Of a stretch of 64,000 nt of DNA, positions 45,837 through 55,031 are shown in pieces. The first letter of the stretch is position 1; each line of letters opens with the position of its first letter. The position numbers were made by a program, and so were the translations under genes. The notes under the pieces were generated by a model that had not been told where the DNA came from, ran no database searches, and saw nothing but the letters and a program-made list of their open reading frames with translations. Source of the stretch: Ferranicluibacter rubi (GTDB lineage Bacteria > Pseudomonadota > Alphaproteobacteria > Rhizobiales > Rhizobiaceae); assembly GCF_011603255.1 (NCBI RefSeq), contig NZ_JAANCM010000002.1:1-64000 (forward strand), read 5' to 3'.

Positions 45837-46550
45837 TCAGACGCCCTTGATCACCCGGGCGGCGATCAGGCCCTCCTTGCCGTCCGGCATCCGCTCGATC
45901 GGCGATCCCTCACGCAGGCTGCGATAGATATCGTGGTCGTAGCGGATGGGGAAGGCGCGCCAGGAGGCGATCGTGCCATGCCGCGCCAGCGTCTGGCGCA
46001 GAGCACCTTCCCAGATCTCGATCGGCTCCGTCGGCCGCGCCTTGTGGTTCACCTCGACGATGATGAGGAACGAACCGCCGACCTTGAGCACGCGGAAGAT
46101 CTCGTCGATCGCGGTGTCGAGGTGATCGACATGGTCGAGCGAATTGAAGGAGCAGACGACATCCCGCGATCCGCTGGCGAACGGGATTTTTTCGACCGGT
46201 GCGCAGACATAGTCCATCTTGTGCTTGTCGATGCCGAGCGTGCGGTACTGATCGACGAGTGGATCGAGACCCGTGCGCGTGCCCGCCATGTCGGCCCATT
46301 CGAGGCTGCCTGCAGGGCCGCAGCCGACATCGAGCAGTGTCTTGCCCTTGTACCAGCCCTTATCGAGCGAGAAGAACTCGGTATAAAAATATTCGTAGTG
46401 ATCATTGTCGAGCTTGCGCTCTTCACCGTAGAGGCCCTTCCAGAAACGCATTTCCGAATATCCCTTGAACCACAGAAGGAGAGGCGCAGGGATGATCGGC
46501 CGGACGGCGCGAAAGATCGGCTTGGCGACGCGTTTGATGGTCGGATGCAT
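45837..46550 (-). CDS. Class I SAM-dependent methyltransferase
   Basis: A 237-residue methyltransferase: motif I is LLDVGCGPAGSLEW, then YVCAPVEKIPFASGSRDVVCSFNSLDHVDH (motifs II-III) and RVLKVGGSFLIIVEVN. Its N-terminal 40 residues are basic and partly hydrophobic. The start at 46550 (MHPTIKR) has GGAG six bases upstream; the upstream start at 46583 has none. It could methylate the polysaccharide or its lipid carrier, since it is the last gene of the EPS block before recO. Substrate unknown. Confidence 0.85.
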   Translation of the reverse strand: MHPTIKRVAKPIFRAVRPIIPAPLLLWFKGYSEMRFWKGLYGEERKLDNDHYEYFYTEFFSLDKGWYKGKTLLDVGCGPAGSLEWADMAGTRTGLDPLVDQYRTLGIDKHKMDYVCAPVEKIPFASGSRDVVCSFNSLDHVDHLDTAIDEIFRVLKVGGSFLIIVEVNHKARPTEPIEIWEGALRQTLARHGTIASWRAFPIRYDHDIYRSLREGSPIERMPDGKEGLIAARVIKGV

Positions 46551-46808
46551 GGAAACTCCGGGAAAGCAGGATCGAATTCCCATCAGGCTATCCTTATTTT
46601 GAAGAGTTTACATTAGACGTTTCGGTCATATCTTCAGACATCGTTAACCTCGCCCGCCGGAGCGCCCTCGGTGGACTCGATATGGCGGAACCTCTTCCCA
46701 AAGCGCCGGTCGCGTCTTACATCACCACTCGTGTCAACGACGCGTGGCCTTGCGTCTGCCGCGTCAGCTTACACGAGCCACCCCTCCTGCTTTCTGGACC
46801 GTTTTCCC

Positions 46809-47597
46809 ATGCAATGGACCGATGAGGCGATCATTCTCGGCATTCGGCGACATGGGGAAACCTCCGTCGTTGCCGAAGTGATGACGCGCGCGCGGGGGCG
46901 CCATCTCGGCCTCGTGCGTGGCGGCCGGTCGCGGGCGCTCCAGCCCGTGCTGCAGCCGGGCAATGCGGTCGAGGTCACATGGCGGGCGCGGCTGGACGAG
47001 CATCTCGGCGAATTCCGCATGGAGCCGGTGGAACTGCGCGCCGCACGCCTGATGGAGACGGCGACGGCGGTCTACGGCGTCCAGGCCATGGCGGCGCTCC
47101 TGCGGCTGCTGCCCGAGCGCGATCCGCATCCGCATCTCTATACGTCGCTGTCCGTTATCCTCGACCATCTGCACGACCCGAAGGATGCCGGCGAACTCTT
47201 CGTGCGGTTCGAGATCGCGGTGCTTGAGGATCTTGGCTTCGGCCTCGATCTCGCGCGCTGCGCCGCCACGGGCGCAAGGGAGGATCTGGCTTTCATCTCT
47301 CCGAAATCCGGCCGCGCCGTCAGCCGGACGGCGGGTCTGCCCTATGCTGATCGCATGTTCGCGCTGCCGCCTTTCCTCGCGCTTGAGGGCAGGGCTGCCG
47401 ACAGGCAAAGCCTTGAAGACGCGCTGCGCATGACAGGCTATTTCCTGCATCGCCACGTCTATGAGCCACGCGGCATCGAAATCTCCGCTGCACGAAACGG
47501 CTTCGTCCAGGCGGCGATGAAGGCGCTCGGCGCTGCCCGAACCATGCCCGAGGCGTCCTCGACCGGGGAAAAGCCGATCGACATCCTGCTCCCGTGA
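46809..47597 (+). CDS. recO: DNA repair protein RecO
   Basis: Loads RecA on gapped DNA with RecR. The 262-residue protein has the N-terminal OB fold ([37 protein letters not shown]) and a helical C-terminal domain ([21 protein letters not shown]-like [12 protein letters not shown]). In other rhizobia it follows era directly; here about 36 kb separate the two. Start and length fit the family. Confidence 0.95.
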   Translation: MQWTDEAIILGIRRHGETSVVAEVMTRARGRHLGLVRGGRSRALQPVLQPGNAVEVTWRARLDEHLGEFRMEPVELRAARLMETATAVYGVQAMAALLRLLPERDPHPHLYTSLSVILDHLHDPKDAGELFVRFEIAVLEDLGFGLDLARCAATGAREDLAFISPKSGRAVSRTAGLPYADRMFALPPFLALEGRAADRQSLEDALRMTGYFLHRHVYEPRGIEISAARNGFVQAAMKALGAARTMPEASSTGEKPIDILLP

Positions 47598-47707
47598 GGA
47601 GAATCACACGGTTTCTGTCTTGGTTTCCGCTGCAATGACGATAAGTTGCCGTCTTTCCTTATCGCCTCTGTCGGCCGTGGCCGCAGGGGTCTGCATGACG
47701 GGTGCCC

Positions 47708-50497
47708 ATGACCGACCTTCTTGTCCTCGCTGCCTTCATCTTCTCGTTTCTGGCCTTTGCCCGCACCCGGCAGGCAAACGAGCGGTTCACGCGCGACATC
47801 GCCTTCCTCCAGTCGGAGATCGCCCGCCTTTCCGCGGCCCACCTTCCCGGGACGCTTGTGGCAGGTCCGGCGACGGATGTCGCGGTGGTGGAAACGCAAG
47901 CTCCCGAGGTGGAGGAGGGTGAGCGATCAGCGGCCACCATCGAGCCGGAAACGATCGAGGCTGAGCCTGCCTCCGTACCACCGGAGGAAACAGAGCCGCA
48001 AAAGCCGCGCGAATCCCTCGAAAGCTGGCTCGGTGCCCGTTGGGCCGTCTGGGTCGGCGGCATCGCGCTGGCGCTTGGCGGTATCTTTCTGGTCAAGGTG
48101 TCGATCGATGCGGGGCTGCTCAGCCCCGCCGTACGGCTGGTGCTGGCGGCGCTGTTCGGCGCGGCACTCATGGTCGGTGGCGAGATGATCCGCCGGCGCG
48201 GTCCCGCAGATGGCGGACAGCGCTTCGCCAATGCCATGATTCCCGGCATCCTGACCGCGGCCGGTGCGGTGACGCTGCTCGGTGCGATCTTCGCGGCCCA
48301 TGCGGTCTACGATTTCATTGGCCCGACCACGGCTTTCGTCCTCATGGGGCTGGTGTCGTTCCTCGTTCTCGGCCTGTCTCTGCGTCACGGACAGGCGCTG
48401 GCCGGCCTCGGCCTTGCCGCGTCGCTCGTCACGCCGCTTCTGATCGATGCCGAAGATCCCTCGCCATGGAGCCTGTTCGCCTTCCTGTCGCTCGTCTGGC
48501 TGGCCGCGATGGCGACGGCGCGGATCGGCCGCTGGCGGATCGTGCCGGCCTTCGCCAATATCGGCCTTGCCCTCTGGGGCACCGTCTACCTGATTGCGGA
48601 AGACCCGGCCGTCACCCTGCCGGTCTCCCTCTCGCTGCTCGTCCTGATCGCCGGCCACGCCTATGTCTGGCCGGCCGGTGCCGACGACGCGGAACCGGAG
48701 GCAATCGAGGATGCAGCGGAGACGCTTCCGGTTGCCGAAGACACGACGACGGGGGCAGGGGACGCCTCGGCAACACCGGTACCGGCACAGCGCCGCGCTG
48801 CGCACTGGCGCCGCCTGCTGCTGCCGCGTCATGCCCCCATCATCCTCACCGGCGCCTTTGCCGTGCTGATGACGGGGCTTTCGCTCATCGGCCCGCTGAC
48901 GGAGACCGACGGCAATCCGACCTTCGAATTCCTGGCGGTCACCGCGGCTCTCTGCTTCCTTGGCGCATTGCGCGCACGCGCTGTCACCGCAGCCCTGACG
49001 GCCGGTCTCATGGCCATCCTCGGCGTCTCGACGCTGGCGACACTTCCGCTGCTGCTGGAGCTCTCCAGCATCGGCGTCGTGGCCGAAAGGTCGTTCGCGA
49101 CATCGCCGGTCGCGGCCTTGAGCCTCGCGGCCATCTTCATCGTGCTCTGCGCCTTCGCCCTGCATCGTCATCGCGACAGGCACCGGTTCGCCATCCTCTG
49201 GTCGGGCCTTGCCGCCGTTACCTCGGTCGCCTGCATTGGGCTCTCCTTCCTTATCCTCGGCACCTATTCGTTCGATCCTCTGCACGGCCTCGCCGCGACG
49301 GCTGCCGCCATCGCCTTCGTTACGCTTGCGGAGATCTTCGCCCGCCGGGATGCGTCCTTCCCGAGTGTCGCCCAGGGCCTGCTGCTGGCTGGCGCGCTCG
49401 GTCAGCTGGTCGTTGCCGCACATGCGCTGTCGGATGGACTGTGGACGGTGCTCGCCATGGCCGTCTTCGCGGTCGCCTTTATCGCAGCCACGCGGGTGCG
49501 GAACTGGGCGGCGCTGCCCTGGGTCGGAGCGCTCGGCTTCGTGTTCGTCCTCGCGCGCATCGGCTGGGAACCGACCATCGTCGGGCCGCTCGCGCTCGGC
49601 CGGACACCGGTGCTGAACGCGCTGCTGCCGGGCTATGGCATTCCCGCGCTCTTCGCCCTCTGGTCGGCCTATACGCTGCGGGACTGGCCGTCAGACCGTC
49701 TGCGGAACACGCTGCAGGCCATCGCCAGCCTGTTCGGCCTGCTGACGCTTGCCATTCTGGTGCGGCACGCCATGAACGGTGGGCAGCTGCAGGGCGGCGC
49801 GCCGTCACTGTCGGAACAGTCGATCTATACGCTGCTGGTCATCGGCGCCTCTGCCATCCTCATGCGCCTCGATCTCAGCCGCCCCGGCTCGTTCTTCCGC
49901 TATGGCAGCATCGGTCTCGGCGCGATCTCTCTGCTGATGATGCTTTCCGCCCACCTCGTCGGCCTCAATCCCTATTTCACCGGCGAACTTCTCGGGCCCT
50001 ATCCGCTGTTCGACCTGCTGCTGATCGGCTACCTGCTGCCGGGCCTCGCCTACGCCGCGCTGGCACGCATGGCCATCGGCCGGCGTCCGCCCGCTTTCGT
50101 CGCGGCGCTTGCAACGGCTGCGGCCGTGCTGGTCTTCACCTGGGCTACCTTGTCGGTGCGCCGCGCCTGGCAAGGTCCGAGCATTGCCGACTGGAAGGGC
50201 TTCCTCGCCGGCGAGACTTACACCTATTCGGTCGTCTGGCTCGCTCTCGGGGTGCTCCTGCTCGTCGCCAGCCTTCGCTTCCATAGCCGCAGCATGCGCA
50301 TCGTCTCCGGCGTGCTCGTCTTCGTCACGGTGCTCAAGGTCTTTCTGTTCGACATGGCCAATCTGGAAGGCCTGCTGCGCGCGCTGTCCTTCATGGGCCT
50401 CGGCATCGTGTTGATCGGCATCGGCCTGTTCTACCAGAAGGTTCTGACCGCGCGGCCGAAACCCGCCGCCGATGTCCTGCCCGGATCAGGCGCGTGA
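47708..50497 (+). CDS. DUF2339 polytopic membrane protein
   Basis: A 929-residue protein. One membrane segment starts the sequence, a short acidic linker follows (about residues 50-95), then SLESWLGARWAVWVGGIALALGG begins a chain of some 25 hydrophobic segments. This matches DUF2339, a family of unknown role in the inner membrane. ATG at 47708 is taken; GTG at 47702 adds two residues. The stop overlaps the HD gene start (GTGA). Confidence 0.88.
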   Translation: MTDLLVLAAFIFSFLAFARTRQANERFTRDIAFLQSEIARLSAAHLPGTLVAGPATDVAVVETQAPEVEEGERSAATIEPETIEAEPASVPPEETEPQKPRESLESWLGARWAVWVGGIALALGGIFLVKVSIDAGLLSPAVRLVLAALFGAALMVGGEMIRRRGPADGGQRFANAMIPGILTAAGAVTLLGAIFAAHAVYDFIGPTTAFVLMGLVSFLVLGLSLRHGQALAGLGLAASLVTPLLIDAEDPSPWSLFAFLSLVWLAAMATARIGRWRIVPAFANIGLALWGTVYLIAEDPAVTLPVSLSLLVLIAGHAYVWPAGADDAEPEAIEDAAETLPVAEDTTTGAGDASATPVPAQRRAAHWRRLLLPRHAPIILTGAFAVLMTGLSLIGPLTETDGNPTFEFLAVTAALCFLGALRARAVTAALTAGLMAILGVSTLATLPLLLELSSIGVVAERSFATSPVAALSLAAIFIVLCAFALHRHRDRHRFAILWSGLAAVTSVACIGLSFLILGTYSFDPLHGLAATAAAIAFVTLAEIFARRDASFPSVAQGLLLAGALGQLVVAAHALSDGLWTVLAMAVFAVAFIAATRVRNWAALPWVGALGFVFVLARIGWEPTIVGPLALGRTPVLNALLPGYGIPALFALWSAYTLRDWPSDRLRNTLQAIASLFGLLTLAILVRHAMNGGQLQGGAPSLSEQSIYTLLVIGASAILMRLDLSRPGSFFRYGSIGLGAISLLMMLSAHLVGLNPYFTGELLGPYPLFDLLLIGYLLPGLAYAALARMAIGRRPPAFVAALATAAAVLVFTWATLSVRRAWQGPSIADWKGFLAGETYTYSVVWLALGVLLLVASLRFHSRSMRIVSGVLVFVTVLKVFLFDMANLEGLLRALSFMGLGIVLIGIGLFYQKVLTARPKPAADVLPGSGA

Positions 50498-51156
50498 CGC
50501 AGGCGGCATCGGCCTTGGCGGCCGCCTTCGCTCCGTTCGCGGATCTCGCGGAAGCGCTCCTTGCCGAGGGCACGACGGGAGACGACGGGTCGCACGATGC
50601 GGCCCACCTCGTCCGGGTCTGGCGCAATGTTTGCCGCCTTCAGGCGGAGGAGGGCGGCGACCTGCGCCGCCTCTGCGCCGCCGTGCTGCTGCATGACGGG
50701 GTAGCGGTCGAAAAGAACGCGCCGAACCGGGCGAGCGCTTCCCGGCTTGCGGCGGACAAGGCTCGGGGACTTCTCGCACGTCTCGGCTGGAACGCGGCGG
50801 ATATCGATGCCGTCGCCCACGCCATCCTCACCCACAGCTTCTCGGCCGGCATTCCGCCGGAGACGATCGAGGCCAAGATCCTGCAGGATGCCGACAGGCT
50901 CGACGCGATCGGCATGATCGGCGCCGCACGCTGCTTCTATATCGCCGGCCGCCTCGGCAGCGGTCTCTACGATCCGCTCGACCCCCTGGCGCAGCGCCGG
51001 CCGCTGGATGACAAGGCCTTCGCGCTCGACCACTTCGAAGTGAAGCTCTTCAAGCTCGCCGCAAACTTCCAGACGGAGAGCGGACGACGTATGGCGGGCG
51101 AACGGCAGGATCGGCTGCGCACCGTCGTTGACATGCTGATGCAGGAGGTCGCCTGA
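50494..51156 (+). CDS. HD-domain hydrolase (YedJ-like)
   Basis: A 220-residue HD phosphohydrolase: SHDAAHLVRVWRN (first His and HL), AAVLLHDG (HD), ILTHSF and QDADRLDAIG (final Asp) give a full set of metal ligands. Substrate unknown; relatives act on nucleotides. GTG at 50494 is the start, overlapping the DUF2339 stop, so the two are coupled. Confidence 0.87.
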   Translation: MTQAASALAAAFAPFADLAEALLAEGTTGDDGSHDAAHLVRVWRNVCRLQAEEGGDLRRLCAAVLLHDGVAVEKNAPNRASASRLAADKARGLLARLGWNAADIDAVAHAILTHSFSAGIPPETIEAKILQDADRLDAIGMIGAARCFYIAGRLGSGLYDPLDPLAQRRPLDDKAFALDHFEVKLFKLAANFQTESGRRMAGERQDRLRTVVDMLMQEVA

Positions 51157-51317
51157 ATAAGAAGAGCGGCCGATCCGCTCGGCCGCGTCGGCGAGTGGTC
51201 CCGGCATTAACCTCGTAACCGAAAATTCACCATGGAAATTTGACTCTGCCCGGTTGCAATGGTGTTCTGCTCGCGTCTTTCACCTTCGAGACGTGACCGG
51301 AAACGGCCGCCAGCGGG

Positions 51318-52385
51318 ATGTCCATGCGCGCCACCAGACACATTGCCAGCCTCGATGGCCTGAGGGGGATCGCCGCCTTCCTCGTGGTGATGTCGCATGT
51401 CGCCCTTCTTTATCCGCACCTGCCGGGCTGGTTCTCGCTGAACATCGGTGCCGAGGCGGTCGAGATCTTCTTCGCGCTCAGCGGTTTCCTCATGGCCAGC
51501 CTCTACGCAGCGCGGCCGCTCGACCGGGTGGCGGCAACCGATTATCTGGTGCACCGCTTCGCCCGCATCTACCCCGTCTATCTCGTGGCCGTGCTGTTCG
51601 TCGTGATTCTGTCGCTGGTGCCGGGCCTCGATTACATTCACCCGATCCACGGTCCGGTCGAGATCGTCAGGCATGTCATCCTTCTCGGCTCGTCCGGCGT
51701 CTTCTGGTCGGTGCCGCCGGAAATCCAGTTCTATTTCTTCTTCCTGCTGGTCTGGCTGTGCCTATCCAATCCCCGCAGGTACCGTTTTCTAGCGCTGTTC
51801 CTGGCAGCCTGCGTGGCTGTCGATGCCGTTTTCGACTTCCCCGGCCCGGGCATTATGCTGCCGTCGAAGATCCATTTCTTCATGGCAGGCGTCGCCGCCG
51901 GTCTTCTCTACGCGTCCGGACGTCTCCGCCCCAAAGGTTGGGTGGTCGGCGTCGCGACGCTGGGGCTTTTGGGTTTCGTCTTCCTGTCGAAGATCCTGTT
52001 GTGGCGCGACCAGCAGGATGGCTGGGGGCTTGTCATGGCGGTGACGGCGGGGGTGATCGTCTTCCTGACGGCGCAGGAGCAGTCCCTGTCGCGGGCGCTT
52101 CTCGCAAGTCCGCCCTTGCGGTTCCTTGGCAAGATCAGCTTTTCGCTGTACCTCTTTCATGTGCCGGTCATGTTCCTGTCGATGAAGACGCTCGGCCTCT
52201 TTCTCCCCGGTCCCGCTGCGGTCGTCCTCTCGGTCTGTCTCGCCGTCGTCTTCGCGACTTACTCGTACCACCTCATCGAGGACCCGGTACGCCGCAGGCT
52301 GGTGGAGCGTTGGAAGCGGCATCGGGCGCGGAGCGCCGTCGTCGCGCAGAGCGAACCGCGCGGAAGAATCGCATCGACGGCGTGA
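51318..52385 (+). CDS. Acyltransferase-3 membrane protein
   Basis: A 355-residue integral membrane acyltransferase with HIASLDGLRGIAAFLVVMSHVA, GAEAVEIFFALSGFLMA and about ten hydrophobic segments, ending in a basic tail. It lies outside the EPS block but is of the same broad family as the protein at 44777. Acceptor unknown. The start is MSMRATRH at 51318; a second ATG two codons on is possible. Confidence 0.85.
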   Translation: MSMRATRHIASLDGLRGIAAFLVVMSHVALLYPHLPGWFSLNIGAEAVEIFFALSGFLMASLYAARPLDRVAATDYLVHRFARIYPVYLVAVLFVVILSLVPGLDYIHPIHGPVEIVRHVILLGSSGVFWSVPPEIQFYFFFLLVWLCLSNPRRYRFLALFLAACVAVDAVFDFPGPGIMLPSKIHFFMAGVAAGLLYASGRLRPKGWVVGVATLGLLGFVFLSKILLWRDQQDGWGLVMAVTAGVIVFLTAQEQSLSRALLASPPLRFLGKISFSLYLFHVPVMFLSMKTLGLFLPGPAAVVLSVCLAVVFATYSYHLIEDPVRRRLVERWKRHRARSAVVAQSEPRGRIASTA

Positions 52386-52437
52386 CCCGTTGGCGGCTAC
52401 AACGGAGCTTTCCCGTTGCCGCTGAAGGACTACCCGA

Positions 52438-53295
52438 ATGCCCGTGAACCCCAAGGTCGTCGCACTCAATATCCACCCGCTGAAGAGCGGCCGGGCGATC
52501 CCCGTCGATCACGCCGAGGTTCGGCTGGATGGCTTTGCCGGCGACCGCCGCTTCATGCTTGTGGATCCCGAAGGTACGTTCATCACCCAGCGCGAGTGTC
52601 AACCTCTGGCGCAGATCTCTGCCGTGCCGCGAGACGGCGGGCTCGATCTGGAAATGGGCGGCGCCCATCTGTCCGTTCGGTTTACGGGCGACCGGCGCAT
52701 GACGGTGCGTGTCTGGTCGAGCAGCGTCGATGCCGCCTGCGCGGACGACGCCGCAAACGAAACCCTGTCCGGCTGGCTCGGCCGCCCGGTCCGGTTGGTG
52801 CACATGGATGACAAGGCCGAACGCACGGTTGGCGCGGAGTGGGCAGGCGAGCCGGCACCCGTCGGGTTTGCGGATGGCTTCCCGATCCTCATCACGACCA
52901 TCGGTTCGCTAGACGCGCTCAACCGGACGCTCGCGTCGAAGGGCCAGCCCATCGTCGGCATGGACCGTTTCCGCACCAATATTCTCCTCGATCACGACAC
53001 GGCCTGGGAGGAGGATCTGTGGGAAGCGGTCGAGATCGGCGGCATCCGGTTCGACCTCGTCAAACCCTGTGCCCGCTGCATCATGACTACGCAGGACCAG
53101 ATGACCGGCGAACGCATCGGTGGAAACCCGATCGAGGCGCTGCGGGTGGAGCGCATGTCGGCCGACCGCAGGGTTCCCGGTGTCCTATTCGGCTGGAATG
53201 CGGTACCGCGCGGCACCGGGCGCATCGCGCTCGGCGATCCCGTCCGCATCGTCTCGACCCGCACCGAGCGCTGGCCGATGAAGCATCGCGCCTGA
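52438..53295 (+). CDS. MOSC-domain protein with MOSC N-terminal beta-barrel
   Basis: A 285-residue protein: the MOSC N-terminal barrel (ALNIHPLKSGRAIPVD, GFAGDRRFMLVD, FITQRECQPLAQI) and the MOSC domain with the conserved cysteine in VKPCARCIMTTQDQMTG. Bacterial relatives (YcbX type) reduce N-hydroxylated compounds with molybdenum cofactor. GAAGGA precedes the start. Its last 111 bases are overlapped by the antisense VanZ-like gene. Confidence 0.9.
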   Translation: MPVNPKVVALNIHPLKSGRAIPVDHAEVRLDGFAGDRRFMLVDPEGTFITQRECQPLAQISAVPRDGGLDLEMGGAHLSVRFTGDRRMTVRVWSSSVDAACADDAANETLSGWLGRPVRLVHMDDKAERTVGAEWAGEPAPVGFADGFPILITTIGSLDALNRTLASKGQPIVGMDRFRTNILLDHDTAWEEDLWEAVEIGGIRFDLVKPCARCIMTTQDQMTGERIGGNPIEALRVERMSADRRVPGVLFGWNAVPRGTGRIALGDPVRIVSTRTERWPMKHRA

Positions 53296-53667
53296 CCGGA
53301 TGTCCGGACTTTGCCTGTAGGCGAACCACCGCCTGCGGGCGACCAGTGCCAGCTTGCCGAGGGCAAGGCCGATGACGCTGCCGAGCGACTTCACCAGCGC
53401 ATCGGAAAACCGCGCGTGCCGGGTCGGCGAGATCCATTGCAGCATCTCGATGAAGAAGGCGGCGGCGATGAGAAACAGCGCGAGCGAAATCCACCGTCGC
53501 GGATAGGCGATGGCGAAGATCGCGCCTGCCAGCGCAAAGGCCGCAGCCCGGTCGAGACCGACCATCGTCACCGTATGCGGCCGCCAGCCGAGGGGCGAGA
53601 TCGTCACAAGAGCGAGCACGAGGAGGGCGGCCCAGGCGGCAGCGCGGAACAGGGAGCGGAGTGTCAT
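53185..53667 (-). CDS. VanZ-like membrane protein with extended C-terminus
   Basis: A 160-residue protein. Residues 1-118 look like a VanZ-family membrane protein: four hydrophobic segments, SPLGWRPHT, FFIEMLQWISPTRHARFSDALVKSLGS. The last 42 or so residues are charged and coded antisense to the end of the MOSC gene (shared bases 53185-53295). Their sequence is not conserved-looking, so the frame may have lost its original stop. Family role unclear; the named member confers teicoplanin tolerance. Confidence 0.75.
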   Translation of the reverse strand: MTLRSLFRAAAWAALLVLALVTISPLGWRPHTVTMVGLDRAAAFALAGAIFAIAYPRRWISLALFLIAAAFFIEMLQWISPTRHARFSDALVKSLGSVIGLALGKLALVARRRWFAYRQSPDIRSGAMLHRPALGAGRDDADGIAERDAPGAARYRIPAE

Positions 53668-53748
53668 CGAACTGTCATAGAACCCGAGGGTCTATGTTGC
53701 AATGCACATGGTCGGTGAGACCGGGCCGTCGCCGTCGCAGCCAGGGCT

Positions 53749-53767
53749 TATGCTCGATATGATAAAA
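53749..53767 (+). promoter_or_regulatory. Imperfect second copy of the nadA palindrome
   Basis: TATGCTC (53749-53755) repeats the left arm of the palindrome at 53850, but the right arm (GATAAAA) matches only partly. It lies about 100 bases upstream, a common spacing for an auxiliary operator. Weak evidence. Confidence 0.35.
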
Positions 53768-53815
53768 AGGGATCGCGGACGGCTTGATATCTGTCACAAA
53801 ACTTTCTAATTCAGC

Positions 53816-53841
53816 AAGACCGGCAAAGCCGGTTTTGTTTT
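53816..53841 (+). terminator. Terminator-like hairpin upstream of nadA
   Basis: ACCGGC (53819-53824) and GCCGGT (53828-53833) pair around AAA; the stem can extend by three weaker pairs, and TTTGTTTT follows. It lies between the two palindromic sites, 65 bases before the nadA start. It may end transcripts from upstream or act as an attenuator if nadA transcription begins before it. Confidence 0.6.
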
Positions 53842-53849
53842 AATCCCTT

Positions 53850-53868
53850 TATGCTCGTAATGAGCATA
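53850..53868 (+). promoter_or_regulatory. Perfect palindrome before nadA, probable NadQ/NrtR-type operator
   Basis: TATGCTC and GAGCATA are perfect inverted repeats around GTAAT. The site lies 38 bases before the nadA start codon. A palindrome of this kind upstream of nadABC is the expected target of the NAD-responsive NadQ regulator of alphaproteobacteria, and a NadQ/NrtR-like gene is present at 59989-60939. The match to the published NadQ motif is from memory. Confidence 0.7.
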
Positions 53869-53906
53869 TTTGCTGTCGTGGTGGAGCGGCGGAAAGCGAG
53901 GATGGC

Positions 53907-55001
53907 ATGACCGATGCATTTCTAGCGATGGAAGGCCTGTCGACGGATGACGCAACGCTGGCGCGTCCGCAGACCGCCGCCGAGCGCTTCGGCGTCTTGC
54001 CCATGCCGGACCTCACCTTCACGCCCGAGATCGCGCGCGAGACCGAACACCTCTACCAGAAGGTTCGCGATTTCATCCCCGCTTTCGAGTGGCCGGTCTA
54101 CGCACCTTACGTCGCGGCCATCAACCGGCTGAAGCGCGAGCGCAACGCCGTCATCCTCGCCCACAACTACCAGACCCCGGAGATCTTCCACTGCGTGGCC
54201 GATATCGTCGGGGATTCCCTGCAGCTTGCCCGCGATGCGACGCGGGTGGATGCGGAGATCATCGTGCAGTGCGGCGTGCACTTCATGGCCGAAACGTCGA
54301 AGCTCTTGAACCCGCAGAAGACGGTGCTCATCCCGGATTCACGGGCCGGCTGCTCGCTATCGGAATCGATCACCGGCGCCGATGTCCGCCTGCTGAAGCA
54401 GCGCTATCCCGGCGTGCCGGTCGTCACCTACGTCAACACTTCCGCCGATGTGAAGGCCGAGACCGACATCTGCTGCACCTCGTCCAACGTGCTCGCCATC
54501 GTCGAGAGCCTGGAGAGCGACACGGTGCTCTGCATTCCCGACGAATATCTGGCGATGAACGTCGCCAAGCAGACCAATAAGAAGATCCTCACCTGGAAGG
54601 GCCACTGCGAGGTGCACGAGCGCTTCACGGCCGGTGAACTGCTCGCCTACAAGGCCGCCCATCCCGGCATCGAGATCATCGGCCATCCCGAATGCCATCC
54701 GGATGTGATCGCGGTCTGCGATTTCGCGGGTTCGACCGCTGGCATGATCAACTACGTCAAGGACAAGCGCCCGCCCAAAGTGCTGCTGGTCACCGAATGC
54801 TCCATGGCCTCCAACATCCAGGCGGAGGTCGAGGGCGTCGAGTTCATCAAGCCGTGCAACCTCTGTCCGCACATGAAGCGCATCACGTTGCCGAAGATCC
54901 TCGACAGCCTGCTGACCATGACGGACGAGGTGCTGATCGACCCCGAGATTGCCGACCGCGCGCGGCTGGCCGTCGAGCGGATGATCAACCTCAAGCAGTA
55001 G
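53907..55001 (+). CDS. nadA: Quinolinate synthase A
   Basis: An iron-sulphur enzyme that condenses iminoaspartate with dihydroxyacetone phosphate to quinolinate, in de novo NAD synthesis. 364 residues in the long form. Landmarks: [51 protein letters not shown] and [10 protein letters not shown] supply the cluster cysteines and the active-site histidines. First gene of nadABC, with a palindromic operator 38 bases upstream. Confidence 0.97.
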   Translation: MTDAFLAMEGLSTDDATLARPQTAAERFGVLPMPDLTFTPEIARETEHLYQKVRDFIPAFEWPVYAPYVAAINRLKRERNAVILAHNYQTPEIFHCVADIVGDSLQLARDATRVDAEIIVQCGVHFMAETSKLLNPQKTVLIPDSRAGCSLSESITGADVRLLKQRYPGVPVVTYVNTSADVKAETDICCTSSNVLAIVESLESDTVLCIPDEYLAMNVAKQTNKKILTWKGHCEVHERFTAGELLAYKAAHPGIEIIGHPECHPDVIAVCDFAGSTAGMINYVKDKRPPKVLLVTECSMASNIQAEVEGVEFIKPCNLCPHMKRITLPKILDSLLTMTDEVLIDPEIADRARLAVERMINLKQ

Positions 55002-55031
55002 CAGCTTGAAAAGCCGGCGGAGGAGACTGCC

